Origin: Apium graveolens
Taxonomy: Eukaryota > Streptophyta > Magnoliopsida > Apiales > Apiaceae
Assembly: GCF_009905375.1 (NCBI RefSeq)
Contig: NC_133653.1
Coordinates: 55,157,751 to 55,221,750, forward strand
DNA: 64,000 bases
Direction of reading: 5' to 3'
Numbering within the stretch: position 1 is the stretch's first letter; every line of letters starts with the position of its first letter. Below the pieces are notes generated by a model. It made no database searches, was not told the origin of the DNA, and was given only the letters and a program-made list of their open reading frames with translations. A program made the translations under genes and the position numbers. Shown piece by piece: positions 19,877 to 31,802 of the stretch.

Positions 19877-22800
19877 TGTAACACCCTCCAGACCCGGGGT
19901 ATAAATCTGGGTTTTACTAGCTAATCACCAAACCTGTACAATCTGATTAACAAATAATAAAGAAATAATCCTAAACCCCTTTAATACTAACCAGGATCTT
20001 TTTAGGTTGACGTATGAAAATAAGAACCACTAACTACTTTATTACAAACCAAATTTAAAATCTTACAAACTATCTTCATTACAAACCATTGTCCAACCAG
20101 TTTTAAACTAATTTCATCTTTTATTCAAACACGCACGCTAACTATCTACACTCCACCTGTTCGGGAAACTCAAAGCTTTCTTCCTGGATTGGGATCAACA
20201 CCTTGGATATGAGAGGATCCCGAGGCTTGACCCACTTCTTTACCACTCGAGTCCTGATGAGTTTCATATTCCTTCTTAACTGAAAAAAATAAGGTGAAAA
20301 ACAACAAAAAGGGTGAGCCAAAAATTGCTCAACAAGTCCGTAAAATATAAACAGTGTTAAACAGTTTAAGTGAAACGGTAACCTGGGTATATCTGCAAAG
20401 ATATAACCCCGCGATAATAGAAAGAAGGCCACTGCTGGCATGTACAAACGAACTAAATTGGACACAAGTTCGCATCCATACCCTGCTGATCAGCCAGGAT
20501 ACAGTGCAGATCTATATCCCACTATATAGATCCCGTCGGGCACCCAGGCACTACGGCCCATCTCAAGGATCTGGTTATGTCCCGGTCCTTAGCATTAAGT
20601 AAACTTAATCCCCAAAGTATCATTATCCAGTCCATGGAATAGCAACCGGAACAATCGGTATGCTTTGACATATTTTAATCACCAGAATACATCAATATTT
20701 GTGAGTAACAATTGGAATATGAACAATGAATTCAAATGAAAAGGAGAAATCAAGAATCGAAATGAAATATGAACAAGAGAATCAAAAGAGTGCAAGCGTG
20801 ATAAGAATCTGAAGAAATATCACTATTCTGAAAGTAGAATAGGGGAAAAACTTGCCTTCTGCATGACTCACTGCAAATATGTCACCTTCGTCTATCACCG
20901 TCTCAACCTGCCTTGCTGGCTTTGCTTCTGTTATAGAAATAGACTGGTTTAGTTATTTCGTACTTCAATTGCATCTTGAATTGACTTCACATCATTCCTA
21001 TCGTCTATCCATGCGCTTATGACTGACTCGTATATTATATATTAACAAGTAGGCCTCAATTAACCACATAATACACATAAGCACATAATCATTTTTATAG
21101 TTAAAAATAATTTTTAGAATCAAAATTGACTCGCTGATCGCTCAACTGATCATTATCTGATCATTAAATAATCCTTAATTATATTTTTAAATAATTATTT
21201 AATAATTATTGTATTTAAAATAATTAATCCTTAATTATTAGGATTAATTACAATTTATTACAATTATATACAAATTATTATCACTTACTTGATTAGATCG
21301 ATTATTTACAAATAATAATCGATACAACTGACTATTACGTTATTTATCGAATAAGTAATTATTATTCGCACCATAATCTAACTCAACGATCAACTACTCG
21401 TATAAATACGAGCTACTCGCATTATCTAACTAATTATCGAATCTTTAATCATATTATTCGATTATTTTTAATCCTATTTATTAATTAATTACTTAATTGT
21501 TAAATAATAAATAAATAATTAAGTTATTAAATAAATAGTTAAATAATTAAATAAATAATAATTTTCGAATTTCTAAATTAAGGAAATAATTTAGAAATTA
21601 TTAATAATATTTTTCAGAATTTAAAACTGAATTTTATTTTATTTTTAGAATTAATAAAACTAATTTTCATTTTTATAAAATATAAATAATTAATTATAAT
21701 TTAGACACACAAAACATGAAATGGGTTTGGAAATCAGAGGATCAAACCCGGGTCGAAAACCGGTTCGACCACGGGTCGCTAAGAACAGGCGGCTGCCCAG
21801 AACAACGCCGACGCCGGCGGACCATCCGGTGAGCAACCAATGTGATTCCAAGCCCGTTCTGCTGCGATTTCACCTCGCCAAAGCTCCGGGACCAAACCCC
21901 AACCTATCTCCTCCTTCCTCCATCGCCCCCGTCGCCGAAACCTCCAACACCAGCGGCGGCGATGCCGCTTTCCGGCGAACCCAAAAACGCAACCAAAAAT
22001 CACGAAACCAACACGAATCGACTGCAAACACGACGATCTACACTTCTCTAACCACAGAATCAACAAACAACAATCCAAACTCAAAACCCGAATTCAAAAA
22101 CGGGTTGAAACTCTAAATCGTAAATCACAATTCCGGGAATAGAAAATCAATTAAAAATACGTAAAATTATCTACACAACCTGGGCAATATATTCATATAA
22201 CTCTCAGCAACCAAAACACAACGATTTGCATACACCCAAATTAGTTCAAGAACCCTAAAAATCGAATTGAAATTCGAAGCTATAAAACATGAAATTGATT
22301 ATACGAATAGAAAGTAGAGATCAAGAGGATCGTTTTGAGTACTCACATGAAAGATTTGGTGCACAGAATCACTATGAAATCGCTGCTTGAATCCACGAAC
22401 TCAAGAACCCTAATTCTAGAAATTTGGGGAAATTTGAATTTTTCTGATTTTTAATTAATTAATTAATAATAATTAGCCTATTTATAGTAGTAAAATTAAT
22501 ACTCCTAATTAAGATTAAGGCCCTAATTCTTCACTTTTTAAAATTAATAAGCCCCTAGTTTTATAATTTTTGAGTATTAAAATTTAATTTATAAATATTT
22601 TATATATGCAATATATATGCCAAAATTTCCCAAAAATTGTGAATAATGCAAAAATACAAAGAAATGGTATAAATAAAAGTCCTATAATTTTTTAAAAATA
22701 AAAATGTGATTTTTGTGGGGTCTATAACACCCAATGGGGCCCGAAAAAGTCATTTTTCGCAAAACGAGAAAATTTATAAAATACCTAGATGTTCAGAATA

Positions 22801-23079
22801 ATGCGATGATAAAAGCCGTTTGATGGAAAATAAGGCCCATTATTTTATTTGAAATACCAGCTTTAAATCATGGTTCGGGTCATAAAATGTTTGAAATGAA
22901 AGCTATGAATGCAAAAATAAAATATCTGAAAAAAATCTTTAAAATACCAGAACGACACAGAATGCACGTAACACATAGCAATTAGGGTTTGACAGATAAT
23001 TCCACATAAATGACACATTAAAACACATAGTTTATTATAAATATGATATAATACAGACATAAATTTCCCAGACGTTACA
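19877..23079 (-). repeat. Gypsy B 5' LTR (3.2 kb)
   Basis: Plus strand TGTAACACCCTCC ... CCAGACGTTACA, TG...CA in both senses. Left end defined by the primer site; right end by the switch to copia B coding sequence. Contents: AT-rich stretch at 21100-21720 built of AAT/TTA runs, and a GC-rich CpG island at 21740-22030. Confidence 0.9.
21740..22030. other. GC/CpG-rich island inside the gypsy B LTR
   Basis: About 290 bases of high GC with many CG dinucleotides (for example ACGCCGACGCCGGCGG) flanked by >75% AT. A 131-codon plus-strand frame crosses it but is antisense to the element and Pro/Asn-rich without domain; I treat it as a by-product. The LTR of gypsy E has a shorter, decayed island in the same position after AAACCCGGGTC. 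Confidence 0.6.
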
Positions 23080-24987
23080 AATAGCTTGTAGAGTTTCACT
23101 CTTTTCCTTTCCTTTTGCCTGAGAGCAACTCAGCCTCTCACTTAATCCACACCCTTCCCTCAGTCCTAAGAGTGATTGTACAACTACTAGATCATCTGCA
23201 CTTGTAACATTTGTTGAAGTTTGAAGTGCTGCTGTGATATTCAATTGATGAGGAACATCAGTCGAAATAGTAGTTGAGAGTTTCAACGGATGACTGCTGT
23301 TAAGCACATCCGTCGAGATACAATCACTTGTCAACGGATGAACAATATCCGTTGAAATAGTGGAAATGAAAGAGTTTGAAGTAGAGACTACTTTAGAATG
23401 CGTGGTGATTTATTTGAGATTTTGCACAGATGTTTCATTAGACTCATTTAAAGAAATGGCAGGTGAGCCAACAAATCATCTAAAATATGATGCTCACTTG
23501 CTTGAATTTTTGGCTCCTCCATGAGAGTTAGAGATGGAGAATCAGGAATTGATGTATAAATCATATCTACATCCAGTGAATGTGTGGGTGAGTTTGGTGT
23601 GTTTGGTGCTTCTATACTTAAAGATTTTGGCTGTGACTCCACATTTATTGGAGCCACATCATCCTGACTTTGAGAAGGTGCATGTACTAAGTCTTTGACT
23701 GCAATAGGAACAGTGTGTGCACCCTGTGTATCCCTAATGGTTTTAGATTTCTTCTTTCTAGCATAAGTTTGGGGTGAGCTTGTGTCCCTTACCCTTTTGG
23801 CCTGTGCTCTTGGCTGAGAGCTTTGTTCAATAGTCACATCCTTTTGGGAGGATGCAACTAGCAATGAGCTAATGTCCTTATTAAGCACTATAGTTTGTTG
23901 GGAAAATGCAGTGTGGCTAGGCTGGGATTCACTCACCTCTCCAACCTTATTCTTGGGGATTCTTTGATGTTCACCCTGTTCCTCACCAATCTCACTTCCC
24001 TTCACACTCCCCTCTTGGTTTTTAGTAGATTTTACAAGTAGCTTCAGTTGAGAGAAACTAGAGGGGGCTTCCTTTGACCTTGATTTTGAAACTTTTGGTT
24101 TTGTGGCTTGGGTAGGCATCTGTTTGGTCATTGTCACAGATGCCATTGCCACAGTTGTTTGCAAAGAAATAGGCTGAGAAGTAGTGGAGACATAATTGTT
24201 TACCTCACTTACCTGAGGCTGTTCCATGATGGGCATGTATACAAGTGGAACATCTTTGTGATGATTTGACCTGTTAAGATCAGCAATAACTCTTCTCTCT
24301 TGGACTTGTTTGTTGGGTTCTCATTGAGAGATTCTCAGAAACAAAATTAGCTAGCATCATGAGAAATCTAGCATAATAGATATTCTTAGAACTTTTTTTA
24401 ATATCCCCTAATTTACTCCCTATCTCATACATGACTGATGTGCTGAAATTGAAATACTGATCACTAAGAAGCATGTAAAGCATGTAAACTAGTGAGTAAG
24501 ATACAACATCAAAATTACTGACTTTTCCAAAAAACACTTTGATAAAAGAATCACACAAGAAACTCCATTCTTTTCTAAGGCCTAATCTTCTAACTTCACC
24601 TAACTTAGTGGCAGTTAGAGCATAACCCATAGAGACTAGCATGTTACTCACATCAGTGTCTGTGTGTGGAGCAAGTGTGTTATTTTCAGGCAATTTTAAA
24701 CATTTTTCTATTGCATCACAGTTAACATAGTGTTCATTACCTTTGAGAGTGAAGGTAATAGTCTTGTCCTTTGAATTGAACACAACTGTAGTCCAAATTT
24801 TCTCAACAACTTCACAGTAAATGGTTGGGGACTCAAACATGGCATATCTCAGTTTGCAGTTCAGTATGAAGTCCATCATCTTGTGATAGTCTTCAGATGC
24901 CAGAATTTGCTTGTTCACTAGAGCCATAAAGTTATTCTTTTCATAGGCTAACCCAGTTGAAAACATAATCTTGACTACGGATGCCAT
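23080..24987 (-). pseudogene. Copia B extra (env-like) ORF, broken
   Basis: From ATG 24987: MASVVKIM..., domain with LGLRKEWSFLCD, and RFLMMLAN as in copia A. A small deletion with frame shift at ~24290-24340 loses the segment equal to copia A residues ~225-240. The second frame (24236-23448) carries the low-complexity region with the RKKKSK basic run and ends LLAHLPFL, stop. A third frame (23334-23080) holds DDLVVVQSLLGLRE and ends at SETLQAI where gypsy B inserted. No membrane segment is evident. Confidence 0.85.
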
Positions 24988-25092
24988 TGCTGTGATTGAG
25001 ATTAGTTCAGAGAGAGTTTTTGCTTTTGGGAAGAAGAAGTTAGAGAAATTGCTTTGAGATAGATAAAAATAAACAATAGAAATGAAATTAGC

Positions 25093-25099
25093 TTTTATA
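25093..25099 (-). promoter_or_regulatory. TATA box ahead of the copia B extra ORF
   Basis: Minus strand GAGATAGTATAAAAGC, ~109 bases before ATG 24987, identical in core and position to copia A, followed by a pyrimidine-rich leader. Confidence 0.6.
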
Positions 25100-25487
25100 C
25101 TATCTCAGAAATTAACTGTCAAAAAGTAAAAAGTAAAATAAAGTGACAATCAAATTAACCCAAAGCCGTTTAAAAATGAGAAAACTGTCAAAATTCTAAG
25201 ATTATCCGTTGAAATATACATACAGGCTGTAAGTAAATTCGACGGATGATGCTAAAAATTAACGGCTTAGATTGAGTACAATTTGACGAATGATGATAAA
25301 ATTACCCAGAGTAATAATTGATATTTCGACGGATGATATAAAGTTCAACATAAATTCATTTTCAACGGATAATGAACATCCGTCGAGATACAAATTCTGA
25401 CTTAGTCAAAATTCTATCTAAGAAAGATAATATCAACTTTTCCTCTGACTGCATTTCAATTTGCTTAGACATCAAAGTAGAATATGA
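25100..25487. other. Copia B spacer between RNase H and extra ORF
   Basis: Non-coding. Holds variants of the CGACGGAT word between 25200 and 25385 (TTATCCGTTGAA, TTCGACGGATGA, TTTGACGAATGA, TTCAACGGATAA, CATCCGTCGAG). Confidence 0.7.
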
Positions 25488-26817
25488 TTAATTAAGCATA
25501 TCTAACTCACTTACCAACCTAGTGAAGGTGGATGCATCAAGTGGTTTGGTAAAGATGTCTGCAAGTTGTTTTTCACTTGGGACAAAATGAAGTTCCACAA
25601 TACCATTCATAACATGCTCTTTAATAAAGTGGTACTTGATGTCAATGTGCTTTGTCCTTGAATGTTGTACCGGATTCTCAGTGATGGCAATAACACTTGT
25701 GTTATCATAGAAAATAGGAATCTTATTCACTTGTAGACCATAGTTCAACAGTTGATTTTTCATCTATAAAATCTGTGCACAGCAACTACCAGTAGCAATA
25801 TATTCAGCTTCAGCTGTAGAAGTAGAAACTGAATTTTGCTTTTTACTGAACCAGGATACTAGCTTGTTTCCTAGAAATTGACAGGTTCCTATTGTACTTT
25901 TTCTATCAATTTTATAACCTGCATAATCTGCATCTGAATAACCAGTTAGATCAAAGCCAGAATCTCTAGGGTACAAAATGCCAAGTTTTGGAGTTCCCTT
26001 GAGATATCTGAAAATTCTCTTAATAGCTATTAAATGAGATTCTCTAGGATCAGCCTGAATCTAGCACAAAGACAAGTAGCAAATATTATATCTGGCCTAC
26101 TAGCTGTTAAATACAAAAGTGAGCCAACCATGCCTCTATAGCTCTAAATATCCACAAACTTTTCAGTAGTGTTAAATTCAAGTTTAGTTGTAGTGGCCAT
26201 GGGAGTTTTTGCAGATGTGCAATCCATTAGATCAAACTTCTTCAAATGATCATAAATATATTTGGTTTGACTAATGAATATTCCATCACTAACTTGCTTA
26301 ACTTGTAAACCAAGAAAGTAAGTTAGTTCTCCCATCATGCTCATTTCATATTTACTTTGCATCAATTTAACAAACTTTTTGCATAGTTTTTCATCTATAG
26401 AGCCAAATATAATATCATCTACATAAATTTGAACAAGTATACTAGAGCCATTAACATTTTTAAAGAATAAAGTTTTGTCAACAGTACCTCTAGTGAAGTG
26501 ATTTTCTAAGAGAAATTTTGACAAAGTATCATACCAGGCTCTAGTTGCTTGCTTCAATCCATAAAGTGCTTTCAAAAGATAGTAGACATATTCTAGAAAA
26601 TTTGGGTCTTCAAAAATAGGAGGCTGACTTACATAGAATTCCTCCTCCAAATCTCCATTTAGAAAAACACTTTTAACATCCATTTGATATATCTTGAAAT
26701 TGTCATGGGCTGCATAGGCTAAGAAAATTCTGATGGCTTCAAGTCTTGCAATAGGAGCAAAAGTTTCATCAAAATCTATTTCTTCTTGTTGACAATAGTC
26801 CTTGGCAACCAATCTAG
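25488..26817 (-). pseudogene. pol: Copia B reverse transcriptase (C-terminal part) and RNase H
   Basis: RT starts abruptly at [13 protein letters not shown] (the junction with the inserted block at 26817/26818), keeps [11 protein letters not shown] and an intact catalytic IYVDDIIFG, and runs to FVDI. RNase H follows with GYSDADYAGYKIDRKSTIG, TAEAEYIATG and LADIFTKPLDA, ending SELDMLN. Stops and shifts at ~26150-26050, ~25976 and ~25763. Without the N-terminal RT fingers it cannot be active. Confidence 0.87.
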
Positions 26818-27970
26818 CTGTTGGTGAGACTGCGTAGCTGTATGAACAGTTACGTGATAACTCAACACGAGAACAACAATAGAACATGATAGGTTTATAA
26901 TACTACGTCTACACAAGAAATCAGAAGAAATGAAGACAAGGCAAATACAAAGAATCAAAAGATTTGAAGAAAGCTTGAAGTCTGTTTACAGGTCACTGAA
27001 AGAAGTTTATTAATATGATCATGCCTCAGTGAAGAATAAAGATTAAAGACTTTCAGGGTTTCGTAAATGTTGAAGATTCAGTGTATTAGTGCTACCAGAA
27101 GATTTCAGTGTATTGGCATTGATTGAAGATAGACAGTGTTCGAAGCATAAGAATTTGAAGAATTGAAGACATGCTTTAGATAAAGGTTAAAGAAGACAGC
27201 TGCAGTCTTGAAGTTATACTCACTAACATGAGTTAATTTATATGTTCAAGCGTAGGTGAAGAACAGTGAATGAAGTATTTAAGATTTAGTAGAAGTGAAA
27301 ACGTTGTCTAAAGTACCAGAAAGGATTCCAGTGAAAGTACAATTGTTTATTGACAGTCAGTGTCTGAAGCGATAAAGTTGTTGCAAGCTTAACAATTTAA
27401 TTAAGGCCAAAATACGAAGACCTGAATCAGGGTTAGTCGTCTGTGAACCAGACCAGTTGCACTAGGCGTCAACAGCTCGTGAGAGGAATCTGGGTATTAT
27501 TTTTAGAAGAATTGTTAAGTTAAGGAACGTACTTGGATTGAATGTTTATCTGTTAAAGTACAAGAAGAGGTGCGCGGGGTATACAGCTAAACAGCTCAGG
27601 GGACTGGCGAAGCTCAAAGTTTAATTGTTAAATTAAATAAATTTATTTAGTGGACTTTAATATAATTTATTTAATAAACTTAAAATGATTTATCTTATAA
27701 ACTTTAAAAAAGTTTATTTTATAAATCTAAATTAGTTTATTTATATAAGTTATATTTAAGTTAATTTTATAAATTAATTTAGTTACGACTTAAACTAAAA
27801 GAAAAGAAAACAAAAAAAGAAGAAAAGAAAAACAAAAAGAAAAAAAAGGGAAAAAGAAAATACAAAAAGAAATAAAAGAAAATAGAAAAAGAAAAAACAA
27901 AAAGAAAAGAAAACAAAAAAAGGGAAAAAGAAATAAATAAAAATAATAAACAAAAACGTGTACTAGTTTA
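26818..27970 (+). mobile_element. Fragment of a G-type copia LTR inside copia B
   Basis: Begins TGTTGGTGAGACTGC, a plausible LTR start. It shares GTCGTCTGTGAACCAGACC and GCACTAG-CGTCA with the copia G LTR (49318-49350), in the same order and followed by a similar AT-rich zone. It ends in a purine-rich simple tract (27798-27955, AAAAGAAAAG-like). Copia B gag resumes at ~27972. No matching second end or target duplicate is seen, so this is an insertion combined with a ~3.5 kb deletion of copia B. Confidence 0.65.
27798..27955. repeat. A-rich purine simple sequence
   Basis: AAAAGAAAAGAAAAC-type runs for ~160 bases. The Phe-rich frame on the minus strand is an artefact of this tract. Confidence 0.85.
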
Positions 27971-27971
27971 T

Positions 27972-28167
27972 TAATTTTCTGGATCAGACCATTCTGCTCT
28001 AGGCTTTGAGACATATGCTTCATTTCCTGTACCAGCTCTCATAGGGACATGTGGACCTTTCTCAATACAGTCCACATATGCTTCATCTTGAGATACTTCA
28101 CCTTCTAATGGTGATTGTTGTCTTTGTTCAAAAATGGAATCTTTACTCCAACATCCTTTTTGCTCAT
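27972..28167 (-). pseudogene. gag: Copia B gag, N-terminal remnant
   Basis: From ATG 28167, in broken frame, the N-terminus matches copia A Gag (DVGVKIPFL; later QDEAYVDCIEKGPHVPMRAG and AEWSDPE). It stops at the edge of the inserted LTR fragment; the capsid, zinc knuckle and coiled coil are gone. Confidence 0.8.
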
Positions 28168-28213
28168 CTTGTTAGTTGTTGTGATCTTTAAACTTTTTGT
28201 TCTTCAAGAGCTT

Positions 28214-28226
28214 GCTCTGATACTAA
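28214..28226 (-). other. Primer binding site, copia B
   Basis: Minus strand TTAGTATCAGAGC, one mismatch to the tRNA-Met complement. Confidence 0.85.
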
Positions 28227-28227
28227 T

Positions 28228-29257
28228 TGTTATTCCCAATCATACTAAACAAGAATTACAGGGGGGGTTGAATGTAATTATGGCTTCTTTTTAAATTTTA
28301 AGAATGATTCTTCTCCAAATAAATAACTATGTTTGATTTGCAAGGGTGCGGAATAAGAATATAACATAAATCAAATCACAAAGCAATTAAATACAAGTAT
28401 TTAAAAACTTCCTGGTGGATTGAACTTTTCCACCAGAGATATATATCGAGTAGAGAACTCTGTGATACAAATAGTACACAGCTGCTTACAAGTTGAACAA
28501 CAAGAACTACAGAGAAATTCTTTATAGATTTTTCTTTATCTATTTCTCTAGTTTTTGCTTACTAACTTTGGTACTATTCAACTTGCAACCCTTGGTTTAT
28601 ATATCACCAAGGTACATGATAAAAAGACAAGATAATAAGACAAACTGTATCTAGTCTAACTTCATGCTACTAAACTTCTCTTTCCAGCATCTTTGAATAT
28701 CATCTGTTTAGCATGGAAATGAAAATGCTTCTTTGTTCTCTAAAGCCATCAAACAGGCTGCCACATTCTATTTGCATACAACCAACGCATGTGACTGTCA
28801 AGTCACTATCAACTACTCTTTTGAATTTGAAAATCCGTTGGAACTTAGATTGATCATCCGTTGAAACTTTGTCTGATCATCCGTTGAAACTCAGGTTGAT
28901 CATCCGTCGAGACTTATGTTGATCATCCGTTGAAGCTTTGTAAATCATCCGTTAAGAGTGTCTTTTTGGCAGTTAACTCTACTTCATTTACACAAGATTA
29001 CAAGATATCTAATATTTACAATTAACTATCCTATCTTGCATATCAATCTAGTAGTTAACATGACTTGAACAATCTACAACATCTAGTCTACTGAGCTATC
29101 CAAGTATGCAGAAATGTGCTACTAGTCTTATTATTACATAAGCTACTCTTTCAATGGATGTTGAAAATGATCATCTGTTAAAAGCTACAAACTCACTTAA
29201 CTAAAATCTATTAAGTTTTGTTCAAGTTATCATCAAGTACACAACATATTCCTAACA
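28228..29257 (-). repeat. Copia B 5' LTR
   Basis: In sense TGTTAGGAATATG ... GGAATAACA. Aligns along its length with the copia A LTR (shared CTGGTGGAT, ATATATCGAG, GTACACAACATA blocks). TATA box on minus at 28603-28596. It contains decayed copies of the private word at 28830-28955 (CATCCGTTGAAAC and one CATCCGTCGAGAC) and near 29150. Confidence 0.9.
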
Positions 29258-30746
29258 GATACTAACAGAGACACAGAGGTTTTATCAATTTTTACTGAAG
29301 ACTCTGTGATAGCTTTCATTAAACACATTCAAGTGTTAGTTCTTTGAAAGAAGAACAAGGTTTGAGATCATGGTACATGACAGTAACCTGATCAAATCCT
29401 CTCCAATTCAAGTGGAGGTTCTCATTATTGATGAACAACAACTGTCATAACCACAGTATCAACTGTGAGCCTAATTGTGAATTGAAAAGGTATAAATACT
29501 GGTGTTACTTTATCAGCATTTATTTTAAATACTGATTTAGTTCTTTCAGTATTTATAGTATGGTTTTCATGATATAAATCCTGTTGATATGATTACATCT
29601 AGGCCTTAGTAAAGGACTACCTCTAGTTGTATGATCACATATCACCCTCCTTTAGCCACCTCTAATTTCTGTAGGACAATTTTTTTGAGCCTTTTTTTGT
29701 GAGATGTGTGAAAAGATTGAGAGAAAAACAGAATTTAAGAGAGGCAGGATCCTTCCTGAAAAAAGGAGAGTTAGATGAGAGATATGATTTAGTAATCCTT
29801 GTGAGGAAGCTCTGACTATTAAAAGTCATGAGATGTATGGTATGAGGAGTAGTGAGACTACTGTAAAAGAATAGGGAGATTAAGTTTTATTTACTATATT
29901 TATGCAGATGCTCAGAGTACTAAAGGAACATATGCTGAACAACAGTCTGTTAAATCTCAGGAAAACTCTGATGTATCAAAGGCTATTAATCTCCTTGCAA
30001 GTCTAAGCACTAATACTTTCTTGCAGTCCATACATTAATTCTACTATTCCACCACACGAGATAATCGCTTTTCTATTAAAAAATAGTCCATTCATTCTAC
30101 TTTTCCATCACCTGAAGAAATCCCTGTTATTTTTGAAGATGTAGTAGCACAATAGTCCATTCATAAAGATTCATCCATTTTAGAATAACCACAGCATTCT
30201 ATAGGAACTGAGCTCCTGGAAGCTAATCTTAAAGATCCAATTCATTTATCTACAATATTTGAAGATGTGGAGATAACTGCTGAAGGTGTGGAAACTTCTG
30301 AAGCCATTGTATCATATGCTGCACCAATTTCTCATAATATTCTACAGACTGAAGCTGGTGATACAGTTTAGTAATTAGTGCAAGATCTAACTGCTATTGA
30401 AGAATCTAATGATGGTAAAGAAAGTCATGTATCTAATGCTATGTTAGATCTTGAGGATGACCTTTTCTTTCCTAAAGATATGCCTATGCATGTGAGACAA
30501 CAGAAAATGAAAGAGTTAGATGCTAAGAAGAAGCAGGATTATTCTGATAATCTCTGAAATGCATATTGGAAAGATAATACATATCCTATTTTCAGAACAC
30601 AAGCAGTTGAACATCTGGAAATAGCAGAACAGAAGATTATAAGTTCTTTTGTGCTGAATCATCTGAAAGCATCAACTTTAGTTGTCAGATCCTTACACAC
30701 AGCTCATGAAGCAACTACTATTTAAATCAATCAGATTAAATAATCA
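29258..30746 (+). pseudogene. Copia C extra-ORF region, degraded
   Basis: Coding-like but stop-ridden plus-strand sequence: short readable runs such as EVLSIFTEDSVIAF and, from ~29930, AEQQSVKSQENSDVSKA, with Ser/Glu/Ala-rich low complexity to 30746. By position and composition it is the middle of a Sirevirus extra ORF. The N-terminal domain and everything upstream lie on the other side of copia B, outside the window. Confidence 0.55.
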
Positions 30747-31802
30747 TTGATTTCTTCAAAGCTGCTTACTCATCAAGAAATTCAGAAACAAATTTCACTA
30801 GTAGATACCAAAAAAATTGCAATTGAAGCCAGTCAAGCTAGATTGGAAGCTCATCAAGCTCAAATGTCTGATCAACTTACAGAAGTACAGAGTTCAATGG
30901 AGTTGATTCTTTCTCTGCTGTTGGGTGATGATGCCAAAAAGGGGGAGAAAATTGTTAAATCTAAATATAAACAGCTGTCATTGATAAGTACTGATGATGA
31001 AAATCCTGATGGAGGTAATAAGGGGGAACAGGAGGAGAGCAAAAGTAAAAGAGGTGACGAGCTAGTTGGAGTTAGTGGTGCATCAAAAGCAATTATTAGA
31101 TTTCAGTCTAGACAAGGAAGAGGAAGCAAGATGAATGAAAGAAGAGTTGAAGAATTGATTGTGACTACTAAAATGCAATAATCTTCATAAGTCACAACTG
31201 TTGCTGATGAAGACCAAGGTATTTTAGAGAAAGAAACTGGTGCTGTAGCAAGCCAATATCTTCAAACTCTGAAAGTTAAAGGAAGAAAGATAAATCTATT
31301 CTAAAAGGATCCAAAGATTCAATTATTTGACTCTGAGGTGAGGAGAAGAATATTTGCAAAGGAAAATTCTGGAGTTGATCTTGAACATCTAAGGTAAATG
31401 GAGGAAGACTTTAAAAATTCTATGAAGACGATAATTGCTTATATTGCTGTTCTTTCTCAAGTACTTTATGAAGATGATCCTTCAAACAGACCAACCAGAG
31501 GTATAGTATATGGGAAATCAGTCAGGCAGAAGATGAAAGATCTCTCAGATCACAAGCTATTGGAACTGCTGACAAGAAGCTTAAAGGAAAGGAGAAAATA
31601 GAAGAAAAGTCAAGGATTTCAAAGTCTAAAGCCAAAGCTGGAGTCAGTACCTAAGGAATTTAAATCTTAAAATCTGATAGATTTAATCTATACAGTAGTT
31701 CAAGCTCTCGATACTGGAGAAAATTAAAATGAAGCAGAAATCATCCAAGCTGGTCAAAGAAAGAAGATTTCTGGAAGCATTCTGAGCTGAGGAAGTGGAA
31801 TT
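30747..31802 (+). pseudogene. Copia C extra (env-like) ORF, C-terminal half
   Basis: Frame 30747-31181 holds a coiled-coil-like segment (QISLVDTKKIAIEAS, EVQSSMELILSLLLG) and DDAKKGEKIVKSKYK, the same element seen near the C-terminus in copia H (AKKGEK, next frame VIKSK) and, loosely, in copia A (DSKKGEKG). After a stop, 31398-31601 continues with NSMKTIIAYIAVLSQVLYEDD and VRQKMKDLSDHKLLELL. Copia D cuts it at 31802; it resumes at 39800. Function unknown. Confidence 0.75.
31798..31802. other. Target-site duplication of copia D, left copy
   Basis: GAATT, identical to 39800-39804 on the other side of the element. It proves that 31803-39799 is one insertion. Confidence 0.95.

Larger units (their letters stand above)
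16124..23079 (-). mobile_element. Gypsy B: 5' two-thirds of a Ty3/gypsy chromovirus-like element
   Basis: Sense order right to left: 3.2 kb LTR, primer site, accessory ORF, gag with two zinc knuckles, protease, RT, RNase H; integrase would follow but copia A is inserted there. The RT signature PVSKSPYRMALVEMKEL and the Gag pattern are of the Tekay/Del chromovirus type (inference). Its 5' LTR end at 23079 breaks the extra ORF of copia B. Confidence 0.9.
23080..29257 (-). mobile_element. Copia B: Sirevirus-type, internally deleted
   Basis: Sense order: LTR 29257-28228, primer site, N-terminus of gag, then a foreign 1.15 kb block replacing the rest of gag, protease, integrase and early RT, then late RT, RNase H and extra ORF cut by gypsy B. 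Sequence is a close relative of copia A (RT and RNase H nearly superimposable by eye). It sits in the copia C extra-ORF region. Confidence 0.9.

Noticed and set aside
21721..22116. 131-codon plus-strand frame, Pro/Asn/Arg-rich
   Set aside because: Antisense to gypsy B within its LTR, overlapping a CpG island; no domain and no upstream promoter. Open only because the patch is GC-rich.
27790..28023. Phe/Leu-rich 77-codon minus-strand frame
   Set aside because: Translation of an A-rich simple repeat on the plus strand.
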